Assembly: GCA_047528285.1 (NCBI GenBank)
Contig: CP180022.1
Span: forward strand, 1,426,001-1,490,000
DNA from: G047528285 sp047528285
GTDB taxonomy: Bacteria; Pseudomonadota; Gammaproteobacteria; Enterobacterales; Enterobacteriaceae
Direction of reading: 5' to 3'
Length of the DNA: 64,000 nt
The first letter of the stretch is position 1; the number at the start of each line of letters is the position of its first letter. Position numbers and translations under genes: made by a program. The notes below the pieces were generated by a model. The model searched no databases. It had not been told where the DNA came from and saw only the letters and a list, made by a program, of their open reading frames with translations. This document shows, piece by piece, positions 37,604 through 46,087 of this stretch.

Positions 37604-38728
37604 ATGATACTTCCACATGCCAGAAAACAATTAAAAAAAGTAATTATTGGTATGTCTGGCGGAGTCGATTCATCTGTTTCTGCTTGGTTGTTACAGCAGC
37701 AGCGCTATCGGGTAGAAGGGGTGTTTATGAAAAACTGGGAAGAAGATGATGATGAGGAATATTGCGCCGCGGCAAGGGACCTAGCCGATGCCCAAGCGGT
37801 TTGCGATACCTTGAAGATTCCTTTACATACCGTTAATTTTTCCGCTGAATATTGGAATAATGTTTTCGTGCATTGTCTTGCAGAATATCAGGCTGGTCGA
37901 ACTCCCAATCCGGATATTCTATGTAATAAGGAAATCAAGTTTAAAGCCTTCTTAGAATTTGCTTTAGAAGATCTCGGGGGTACATTTATTGCCACAGGCC
38001 ATTATGTGCGCCGAGTCGACGACATGGACGGGAAAAGTCGTCTTTTACGGGGATTGGATGATAATAAAGAGCAAAGCTATTTTCTCTATACATTGGGTTT
38101 TGAACAACTTGCACGTTGCCTTTTTCCGATCGGAGCACTAGATAAATTAGAAGTCCGTCGCATCGCCGCTTCGCTTGGCTTGACAACCGCCGCTAAAAAA
38201 GATTCGAGTGGCATCTGTTTTATCGGTAAGCGCAAATTTCGGGATTTTCTCGCCCGCTACCTGCCGGCGCAGCCTGGTGTGATTGTATCAGTTAATAACC
38301 AGAAAGTCGGCTACCATCAGGGGTTGATGTATCATACGTTGGGGCAGCGGAAAGGTCTAAGAATTGGCGGAATTCGTGATGCCAGCGAGGAGCCCTGGTA
38401 TGTGGTAGATAAAGATCTTAAAAATAACCGGCTAATTGTCGCCCAGGGATATCATCATTCATGCTTGATGTCTACTGGGCTTATCGCCGGTCAGTTGCAC
38501 TGGGTTAATCGAAAAGCGCTTACTAAACCGCTGCAATGTACGGTAAAAACCCGTTACCGTCAACCAGACATCGATTGTTTGGTAACGCCACAGATAGATG
38601 GGCGTTTGCAAGTTACCTTTAATCAGGCGGTACCTGCCGTAACACCAGGCCAGTCAGCCGTGTTTTATTTGTCGGAACTTTGTTTGGGAGGAGGAATCAT
38701 TGAAGCGCGTAAACCATTATGTCCCTGA
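37604..38728 (+). CDS. mnmA: tRNA-specific 2-thiouridylase MnmA
   Basis: MnmA installs sulfur at position 2 of the wobble uridine in tRNA Lys, Glu and Gln, using sulfur relayed by the Tus proteins. It has 374 residues (E. coli 368). The PP-loop motif GMSGGVDSSVSAWLL is near the N-terminus; the two catalytic Cys residues are seen in NPDILCNKEIKF and DSSGICFIGKRKF. The C-terminal barrel domain ends GGGIIEARKPL. The start ATG 37604 (MILPHARKQLKKVIIGMSGG) gives an N-terminus a little different from E. coli MSETAKKVIVGMSGG, and no strong Shine-Dalgarno precedes it. hflD and purB follow, as in E. coli. Confidence 0.96.
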   Translation: MILPHARKQLKKVIIGMSGGVDSSVSAWLLQQQRYRVEGVFMKNWEEDDDEEYCAAARDLADAQAVCDTLKIPLHTVNFSAEYWNNVFVHCLAEYQAGRTPNPDILCNKEIKFKAFLEFALEDLGGTFIATGHYVRRVDDMDGKSRLLRGLDDNKEQSYFLYTLGFEQLARCLFPIGALDKLEVRRIAASLGLTTAAKKDSSGICFIGKRKFRDFLARYLPAQPGVIVSVNNQKVGYHQGLMYHTLGQRKGLRIGGIRDASEEPWYVVDKDLKNNRLIVAQGYHHSCLMSTGLIAGQLHWVNRKALTKPLQCTVKTRYRQPDIDCLVTPQIDGRLQVTFNQAVPAVTPGQSAVFYLSELCLGGGIIEARKPLCP

Positions 38729-38893
38729 AATCACCCAGAGACTTATCTCCTTTTTACTCATGATTTTTCTGTCGTATCTGAATACTCAGTTATAGCATAA
38801 GCAAGTAAGCTTTCCTCCTAGCTTGCTTTTAGAGCAGGGAATTAAATACTGGGTAAAGTTAGCTTTAGTGAATGATGGATACCAGGAGGTATT

Positions 38894-39526
38894 TTGCCAA
38901 AGAATTATTTTGACATTACGCTAGCGCTTGCGGGGATCTGTCAAAGCGCACGCCTTGTGCAGCAGCTTGCCCATCAAAGCCAGTGTGATGCACAACCTTT
39001 GCGTGTTTCGCTCCAAAGTTTGATAGATCTAAATCCGCCGTCTGTATATGCTGTCTACGGTGATAATCCTCCGATTCATCTTCGGATGGGATTAGAAACA
39101 CTGCAAAGTGTGCTGAATGCATCATCGCGTGAAAGGCTTGGTTCCGAGCTGACCTGTTATACACTGGGGCTAATGCTACTTGAACGTAAGCTAAACAGTA
39201 ATCGTAGTGCGCAGAAAGAATTGAGCCGCCGCATCGATGGACTCGACCGTCAACTAAGCCATTTTGATGTGGTATCGGATACGCTTATTAGCGCCATGGC
39301 TAGCATTTATGTGGATATTATAAGTCCTCTCGGACCACGCATTCAGGTTACCGGCAGGCCGGCAGTCTTGCAAAACACGCAGATTCAGGCTAAAGTGCGC
39401 GCTGTGCTACTTGCAGGAATTCGATCTTCCGTTCTTTGGCAACAGCTCGGAGGTGGAAGAGTACAGCTAATGTTTAGCCGAAATAGGTTGTTTAAAAAGG
39501 CTAAACAGATTCTTACAAATTCTTAA
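38894..39526 (+). CDS. hflD: High frequency lysogenization protein HflD homologue, TTG start
   Basis: HflD is a peripheral inner-membrane protein known from lambda lysogeny (it binds CII); its cellular role is not clear. It has 210 residues (E. coli 213). Conserved segments are NYFDITLALAGICQSARLVQQLAHQ, LNASSRE and VDIISPLGPRIQVTGRPAVLQ. The start is TTG at 38894, preceded by a strong AGGAGGT at a close but usable distance; E. coli begins MAKNYYDITLALAGIC, so the residues after the start coincide. It sits between mnmA and purB as in E. coli. Its survival in a reduced genome suggests a role beyond phage, possibly supporting its neighbours. Confidence 0.95.
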   Translation: MPKNYFDITLALAGICQSARLVQQLAHQSQCDAQPLRVSLQSLIDLNPPSVYAVYGDNPPIHLRMGLETLQSVLNASSRERLGSELTCYTLGLMLLERKLNSNRSAQKELSRRIDGLDRQLSHFDVVSDTLISAMASIYVDIISPLGPRIQVTGRPAVLQNTQIQAKVRAVLLAGIRSSVLWQQLGGGRVQLMFSRNRLFKKAKQILTNS

Positions 39527-39550
39527 TTTTTTTAGGAGTAGCGCAAATTG

Positions 39551-40921
39551 ATGAAACTATCCTCGTTGACTGCCGTTTCGCCTATTGATGGTCGTTATAG
39601 TGATATATCTAGCTCATTGCGTGCTATTTTCAGCGAATTCGGTTTGCTAAAATTCCGCGTGCAGGTAGAAGTACGTTGGCTGCAAAAACTAGCCTCCTTT
39701 GAACCTCTCAAAGAGGTTCCGCCTTTTAATGACAACGAAAAAGGTTACCTTGACGCGATTGTTACAAATTTTAAGGTAGCGGACGCCGAGCGTATAAAAA
39801 ATATTGAGTATACTACAAATCACGACCTGAAAGCAGTAGAATATTTTCTGAAAGAAAAAATGGCTGCATTGCCCGCATTGTGGACGGTGCGTGAATTCAT
39901 CCATTTCGCTTGTACTTCCGAGGATATCAATAATCTTTCCTACGCGCTTATGCTATCCACCGCCCGCGAAGCAATTCTACTTCCAGCTTGGCGCAAAATT
40001 ATCGATGGCGTAAAGACGCTTGCTGAACGTTATCGGGATATTCCTTTGCTTTCTCGCACCCACGGACAACCGGCAACCCCCTCCACTTTGGGGAAGGAAA
40101 TGGCAAATGTGGCCTATCGTATGATGCGTCAATATCTTCAGCTTGAACAGGTAGAGATTCTTGGTAAGATTAACGGCGCAGTTGGAAATTACAATGCCCA
40201 CATGGTGGCATATCCTGAAGTGAATTGGCATCGCTTCAGCGAAGAATTTGTTACTGGGCTAGGAATCAGTTGGAACCCCTATACTACACAAATTGAGCCG
40301 CATGATTATATTGCCGAAATTTTTGATTGCGTAGCGCGATTCAATACTATTGTTATTGATTTCGATCGTGATGTCTGGGGGTATATCGCGCTTAATCATT
40401 TCAAACAACGCCCTGTCGCTAGCGAAATTAGTTCTTCGACCATGCCGCATAAAATTAACCCTATTGACTTTGAGAACTCAGAAGGAAATCTGGGCCTTGC
40501 GAATTCGATTATGAACCATTTGTCGGCAAAACTGCCTATTTCTCGCTGGCAGCGGGATTTAACCGATTCTACTGTGCTGCGCAATTTAGGCGTCGGTATC
40601 GGTTATGCGCTTATCGCTTACAGGTCTACGCTCAAAGGAATCAGTAAACTAGAAGTAAATCATCTACATTTATTGGCAGAGTTGGATAATAATTGGGAGG
40701 TACTAGCTGAACCTATACAAACTGTAATGCGCCGTTATGGGATTGAAAAACCTTACGAAAAGCTAAAAGAATTCACTCGCGGTAAACGCGTTGATTCTGA
40801 AGGCATAAAAGCTTTTATCGATAGTCTGCCACTTCCAAAAACGGAAAAATTCAGACTGAAAATGCTGACACCAGCTAACTATATTGGTCGCGCTGCGACG
40901 ATGGTTGACGAATTGAAATAG
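39551..40921 (+). CDS. purB: Adenylosuccinate lyase
   Basis: PurB acts twice in purine synthesis: on SAICAR in the pathway to IMP, and on adenylosuccinate to give AMP; both steps release fumarate. I chose ATG 39551 (MKLSSLTAVSPIDGRYSD), giving 456 residues, the E. coli length; a TTG one codon upstream is also possible. The fumarase/lyase signature SSTMPHKINPIDFENSEGNLG with the catalytic Ser is intact. TRTHGQPATPST-like text appears as SRTHGQPATPST. It follows hflD after 24 bases. In E. coli phoPQ comes next; here only a spacer with a doubtful phoP relic remains. Confidence 0.97.
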   Translation: MKLSSLTAVSPIDGRYSDISSSLRAIFSEFGLLKFRVQVEVRWLQKLASFEPLKEVPPFNDNEKGYLDAIVTNFKVADAERIKNIEYTTNHDLKAVEYFLKEKMAALPALWTVREFIHFACTSEDINNLSYALMLSTAREAILLPAWRKIIDGVKTLAERYRDIPLLSRTHGQPATPSTLGKEMANVAYRMMRQYLQLEQVEILGKINGAVGNYNAHMVAYPEVNWHRFSEEFVTGLGISWNPYTTQIEPHDYIAEIFDCVARFNTIVIDFDRDVWGYIALNHFKQRPVASEISSSTMPHKINPIDFENSEGNLGLANSIMNHLSAKLPISRWQRDLTDSTVLRNLGVGIGYALIAYRSTLKGISKLEVNHLHLLAELDNNWEVLAEPIQTVMRRYGIEKPYEKLKEFTRGKRVDSEGIKAFIDSLPLPKTEKFRLKMLTPANYIGRAATMVDELK

Positions 40922-42362
40922 GTGGCAAATATAGAATTAATATCTATTTTCTAATCCCATTTCAATTAATGATTTATGTTCATCGAACAGTTATCATTTA
41001 CCATTCTGAAACAGAATTACTTTAAACTTTATAAGTTTTAGTGCGACGAGGATTAAATAGCCTTAATTATTACTATAATTCATTTTTTTAAAAATTCAAA
41101 AAAGACTCAATGTAACAAATACTGAATAATAATCATTAAATTAATAGTATTTACATACTACAGCGTAATTAATATAATTAAAATAGAGCACTGCAATGAA
41201 ATTTGTTCTTAGTGTTTTTTCTTGTGTTTGACTTTTTCAGATAGAATCATCCATAAAAAACAGATAATTGTTACCCGTTATTAAATTTAGTGATTAAAAT
41301 ATATTATTTTAATAAATTTATTTTGTTTCTCTAGATTAAATTTGTTTAAAATAGCAGATGGTTTTTAGTATGTAACACATTCATTTAAAATGTTTTTTAT
41401 ACCTTTCAATCTCTACTATACGTGCCGTATACTTTTTCTACATATATCAATGATGTGCTAATTATTATATACTTATTTTTTCGGTAAGAAGAATTTCTTT
41501 AAAAAAGCACCGTTAGTTAACGAAAAGATCTCGTTGCGATTTATCTCTTCTTTGAAGACGGCTTGTTGAAATAAAACAACTAATTATATGTAATAGAAAT
41601 GTTATCTAATAGATAATTTTGGATTAAGTAATTTTTGTTATTTATATTTTAAAGAGATAGAATATAGATATCAACAAATTTGATATAAGATCTAGCAGTG
41701 CTATCAATGTTGATCCTTGCTACAAAAACAAAAATTGTTAGCAATTTTTTAATCAAACGTGACATAAAGCCGTTTTTATTAGCATGTTATTCCTATTTTA
41801 AAACAAAAATAACTCAAAGATAGTGAGTAATTTGAAAATAACTCGAATTTATTCTAACCATGAATGTTATAAGAAAAATTCTATTTTATTTGCCAGTGTA
41901 AGATTACAAATATATAGAGAGTGGTATGTTTAACACATTACCTATTGAGTAGATGAACTAAACTCAATTCTAAGATACACTATGACCGTAGTGAATTAAA
42001 ACCGTTATTACCAGCATCACTTATTGTATTCAGATAGTAAAATCCACTTCCAAATAGGAATCTTAGAAAGGCTTGAGTAGTATGTGGGAAAATTCGTAAA
42101 TAGCCTTTTTTAGAGTATGCGCTAGCTTAGTAATATGGTGCTATTTTACCGCGGCGCTATTACAGACATAGCTTATGTTGCCTCTAAAATTATTTTATAA
42201 TTATCATTTTTCAAATACAAGCCTATGTAGTTTCATATTTACGACCTGAAAGACCAACATAGATCTTGCATTGGATTGCTAAACGGCCGGGCAATAGCAT
42301 GAATAAATAACAATCTTTTTATTACAGAATAAACTAACAGTTTAAATTCTAAGGATATTTTA
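40922..42362. other. 1.4 kb AT-rich spacer between purB and aspS
   Basis: No intact gene is visible. In E. coli phoP and phoQ follow purB, and a doubtful remnant of the phoP 5' end may lie at 40969-41084 (listed separately). The rest has stops in all frames, with many A and T runs. A low-GC stretch just before aspS ends in AAGGA, the likely aspS ribosome-binding site at about 42351-42355. Confidence 0.65.
40969..41084 (+). pseudogene. phoP: Doubtful relic of phoP 5' end
   Basis: Starting 48 bases after the purB stop, mixed plus frames give EQLSFTILKQN, then DED and NYYYNS. E. coli PhoP begins MRVLVVEDNALLRHHLKVQI, with AEDAKEADYYLNE later. The shared pieces (E..L...LK.Q, ED, YY.N) occur in the right order and distance, and phoP is the expected neighbour of purB. 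The match needs frame changes in AT-rich DNA, so it could be chance. Confidence 0.25.
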
Positions 42363-44129
42363 ATGCGCACTCTATATTGCGGACAGCTTAACCTGTCATA
42401 TATTGGCCAAGAAGTAATTTTATGCGGTTGGGTTAACCGCCGGCGCGATCTTGGAGGCCTAATTTTCATTGAGATGCGTGATCGGGAAGGTTTGGTACAG
42501 ATATTCTTTGATCCAGGACGGAAGGATCTATTTATCCGTGCCGCTGAATTACGCAATGAATTTTGTTTACAAGTGAGTGGTATCGTACGTGCTCGTCCAG
42601 AAAGTCAGGTTAATAGAGAGATGGCGACCGGCACTGTTGAAATTCAAGCTAACCAATTAATTATTATTAACCGCTCTGAACCTTTACCTCTCGATGCTAA
42701 TCAGAATAACACTGAAGAACAGCGTCTAAAATTTCGTTACCTAGATTTGCGTCGTCCTGTCATGACAAAACGAATTAAAACTCGGGCACGTATATGTAGT
42801 TTCGTGCGTAGGTTTATGGATGCCGAAGGTTTTCTCGATATAGAAACACCGATGCTAACTAAGGCTACGCCTGAGGGTGCTCGCGATTATCTAGTTCCTA
42901 GTCGAGTACATAAAGGTAAATTTTATGCTTTGCCACAGTCGCCGCAACTGTTTAAACAGTTGCTTATGATCTCTGGATTCGATCGATACTACCAGATTGT
43001 AAAATGTTTCCGCGATGAGGATCTGCGGGCTGATCGTCAACCTGAATTTACCCAGATTGACGTTGAAACATCTTTTATGACTGCAACTCAGGTACGTAAA
43101 ATGATGGAACGCCTGGTAGGCGATTTGTGGCGGGATATTATCGGTATTGATTTGGGCGCTTTTCCACAGATAACTTATGTCGAAACCATACGTCGATTTG
43201 GTTCCGATAAGCCAGATCTTCGTAATCCGATGGAATTGGTGGATGTGATGGATTTGGTCAAAGACGTTGCATTCAAAATATTTTCAGGCCCTGCTAATGA
43301 TAATAATGGTCGTGTTGCTGCATTACGCGTGCCTGGTGGCGCAAAATTGACTCGAAGACAGATTGATGAATACGAAAAATATATAAAAATTTTTGGCGCA
43401 AAAGGCTTGGTATGGATGAAGGTAAAACAATGCGCTGACGGCATTCCAGAGGTTCAAAGCCCAGTAGAGAAATTTCTTGGACAGCATGTGATTGAGCTAA
43501 TTCTCAGGCGAACTAGCGCTGCTAATGGCGATATCATTTTCTTTGGATCGGATCGTGCTAGCATTGTAAACAATTCGCTCGGTGCATTGCGTTGTAAACT
43601 GGGCCTGGATTTGCAGCTTACGGAAACCACCCGATGGGCACCTCTTTGGGTTGTTGACTTCCCTATGTTTGAGGAAGACAAAAATGGCAGGATGACTTCT
43701 ATGCATCATCCGTTCACTGCACCTAAAGATATTGATGCCAAGATTCTCTGTGCTTCACCGGAAAAGGCGGTAGCTAACGCTTATGACATGGTAATTAACG
43801 GTTGTGAAGTTGGGAGCGGTTCGGTGCGTATTCACCATCGTGACATGCAAAAAAGTGTATTTGGTATTTTAGGCATCAATGAAGATAAACAAAAAGAAAA
43901 ATTTGGTTTCTTGCTTGATGCATTAAAATACGGCACACCGCCACATGCTGGTTTAGCTTTTGGGCTAGATCGGTTGGTTATGCTTCTGACCGGAACCGAA
44001 AATATTCGCAATGTTATTGCGTTTCCAAAAACCACCGCGGCTGCAGATTTGATGACTGAAGCGCCTAGCTTCGGGAATACCGATGCGTTTACCCCCCTAT
44101 CAATTGTTTTCGACGGAAATGAAAAGTAA
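42363..44129 (+). CDS. aspS: Aspartyl-tRNA synthetase
   Basis: AspRS charges tRNA-Asp. It has 588 residues (E. coli 590). The N-terminal OB-fold that reads the anticodon is clear (QEVILCGWVNRRRDLGGLIFIEMRDREGLVQ). Class II motif 1 lies around FLDIETPMLTKATPEGARDYLVPSR, motif 2 is FRDEDLRADRQPEFTQID, and motif 3 is GLAFGLDRLVMLLTG. The bacterial insertion (GAD) domain is present. The start ATG 42363 has AAGGA about 7 bases upstream. E. coli aspS is followed by nudB, yebC and ruvC; here nudB is a relic, yebC is intact and ruvC is not recognisable. Confidence 0.98.
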   Translation: MRTLYCGQLNLSYIGQEVILCGWVNRRRDLGGLIFIEMRDREGLVQIFFDPGRKDLFIRAAELRNEFCLQVSGIVRARPESQVNREMATGTVEIQANQLIIINRSEPLPLDANQNNTEEQRLKFRYLDLRRPVMTKRIKTRARICSFVRRFMDAEGFLDIETPMLTKATPEGARDYLVPSRVHKGKFYALPQSPQLFKQLLMISGFDRYYQIVKCFRDEDLRADRQPEFTQIDVETSFMTATQVRKMMERLVGDLWRDIIGIDLGAFPQITYVETIRRFGSDKPDLRNPMELVDVMDLVKDVAFKIFSGPANDNNGRVAALRVPGGAKLTRRQIDEYEKYIKIFGAKGLVWMKVKQCADGIPEVQSPVEKFLGQHVIELILRRTSAANGDIIFFGSDRASIVNNSLGALRCKLGLDLQLTETTRWAPLWVVDFPMFEEDKNGRMTSMHHPFTAPKDIDAKILCASPEKAVANAYDMVINGCEVGSGSVRIHHRDMQKSVFGILGINEDKQKEKFGFLLDALKYGTPPHAGLAFGLDRLVMLLTGTENIRNVIAFPKTTAAADLMTEAPSFGNTDAFTPLSIVFDGNEK

Positions 44130-44747
44130 ATAATAAAAAATAATTTTTTATAATGAAAATATAAACGTTGATTTTTGTTTTTGTTTTTTTATCTCATTGT
44201 TCTCTAAAGAGAGGATAATGTATATTTTATCGGTATGGGCTGTGTTAAAAAATGATTTCTCTGATCATTGAATCAGATAAGTACAATTGTTTTAACATCT
44301 AGTGCCTATAAAAAGCTAAAATTTTGAATTACTTACTGATAACAAAACCCTTTTGTAGCGATTGTTCTCTAACAGAACAGTTTTGAATGACAACCATTTG
44401 TGCTATATGAATGGAGAAATATTTTCCTGAACTCTCATGGCTAACTATTTCATCACATATATATACTGATTATGATCGTTATGATCATAAAACAGGCGTA
44501 TATAATCTTTGAAAAATCAGAAAAATATCGGCTAGTTGCAATAAGAATCATCGTAATTTTTATAATGCTCTGTTGCGAAAGAGCCAAGATGATATACATA
44601 TATCCATATGCACTTAGTGATTAAAACGATTATATCCAGTATGAAAATACGTTAATCGATCAGAACATAATGTGTAAATAGATAAGGCGCGATGGTAAAT
44701 AGGGCTTAAACCGGATTTCTCTGTTAAATGTGAATTATGAACCATAC
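44130..44747. other. AT-rich spacer after aspS
   Basis: There is no gene here. The 5' half of nudB would be expected in this stretch, but I could not recognise its Nudix box. T-rich runs follow the aspS stop (44140-44190), without a strong hairpin. Confidence 0.6.
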
Positions 44748-44913
44748 ACTACTTCGGAGGCATATTTATTTTTGGTTCTAATTTATTAAAGAAATCTAGA
44801 GTACCAGGACAATAAGGTGTTTTTATAATCGCTTACTGAGATGGGGCGACATGGATAATATTCATCGATAGTGTTGTAGAAAGAAGTATATAAAACTAGT
44901 TTTTATATGTTAT
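44748..44913 (+). pseudogene. nudB: Relic of dihydroneopterin triphosphate diphosphatase, 3' part
   Basis: One plus frame reads TTSEAYLFLVLI, which aligns position by position with TRNTESWFCLALP of E. coli NudB as I recall it. After a frame change, LLRWGDMD matches AYKWLDAP, and RKKYIKLVFI matches NRQAIEQFVI at the C-terminus. The order and spacing are right, and nudB lies between aspS and yebC in E. coli, as here. Stops and shifts show it is dead. NudB supplies folate precursors; its loss would have to be covered by another phosphatase or by an outside source of folate. Confidence 0.5.
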
Positions 44914-45209
44914 TTTTTGGAAGAGATTATTGCAGTTTACCTATTAATAGCAGATTGTATTCGGGTTGAAATTTTGAATCATTTTAGCTGGCGTTAAATG
45001 CTTGGAGTAAACTTATTACAAAATATTTGCTTTGTTTGATTCATCATCTATTCCCAGATGACTGTCTTAAGTATGTTTATCGTTCATTTAGCACTGATGG
45101 GGAATTTCAATTCCCTCTATAACGCCAAATAAAATTGAGCGAGTAATTGGTAAGCAATTTGAATTTGGATTATTCATCTTAGCCTAACAAAGATTTTCGG
45201 AGAAAATAG
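44914..45209. other. Leader region of yebC
   Basis: This is an AT-rich stretch without a gene. GGAGAA at 45199-45204 is the likely yebC ribosome-binding site. I see no clear promoter. Confidence 0.5.
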
Positions 45210-45938
45210 ATGGCAGGTCATAGTAAATGGGCTAATACTAAGTATCGTAAAGCTGCACAGGACGCTAAACGTGAGAAAATATTTAGTAAGATTATCCGAG
45301 AGTTGGTCTCTGCTGCTAGATGTGGCGGTGGAGATATCGCCTCAAATCCTCGCTTACGTGTAGCGATGAATGAAGCATTCATAAATAACATGACACGCGA
45401 TACATTAAACCGCGCTATTGCTCGTGGAGTTGGTAGTAATGATAATACAAAAATGGAAACAATTCTTTATGAAGGATATGGTCCTGGCGGTATAGCCTTG
45501 ATGATTGAGTGCCTAAGTGATAACCGTAATCGTACAGTATCCGAAATGCGTTACGCTTTTACAAAAAGCGGGGGCAATTTGGGTACTGATGGCTCAGTTT
45601 CGTATATTTTTAATAAAAAAGGGGTAATTTCGTATGGGTCAACCCAGAGCGAAGATACTATTATGAATGCTGCGCTAAAGGCAGGCGCCGATGATGTCAT
45701 CACCTATGACAGCGGGGAAATTGATGTATACACCACGCCGGAGGCTTTCGGTACAGTGAAGGACGCACTGGAAGCAGCTGGTCTAATATCGGCATTCGCG
45801 GAAGTAACTCGCGTCCCGTCTAGTCGCGCGGATTTGGATACGGAGACTGCTAGAAAATTGCTGTACTTAATCGATATACTAAAAAATTATGATGATGTAC
45901 TGGAAGTCTACCACAATGGAAAATTTCCGATGAAGTGA
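45210..45938 (+). CDS. yebC: YebC/PmpR-family protein TACO1 homologue
   Basis: YebC proteins were described as transcription regulators; recent work on the family links them to ribosomes stalled on proline-rich sequences. The product has 242 residues (E. coli 246). The conserved N-terminus [21 protein letters not shown] is intact (E. coli has [23 protein letters not shown]). Other family blocks are [33 protein letters not shown] and ALEAAGL. It lies in the aspS-(nudB)-yebC-(ruvC) context. Downstream a hairpin at 46066-46087 may end the transcript. Confidence 0.96.
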   Translation: [242 protein letters not shown]

Positions 45939-46065
45939 TGAGCATTTTGTGATATCCGCGTTTTCAGTTTATTTTTTGCGCCAGGTAGAAATGATATAAA
46001 ACCGTGATTTTTAAGAATCGATTTTAGCTTATACATTACTGATAATATCCCGTGTTATAATGAAC

Positions 46066-46087
46066 GGGAACCATTTCCCCCTTTTTT
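46066..46087 (+). terminator. Possible terminator downstream of yebC
   Basis: GGGAA (46066-46070) and TTCCC (46075-46079) form a short stem with loop CCAT, followed by CCTTTTTT. It lies 128 bases past the yebC stop. The stem is only 5 bp, but the T-run is good. Confidence 0.4.

Noticed and set aside
46066..46087. Idea that the GC-containing hairpin after yebC is part of a ruvC relic
   Set aside because: No RuvC motif in any frame around it; a short stem with a T-run fits a terminator better.
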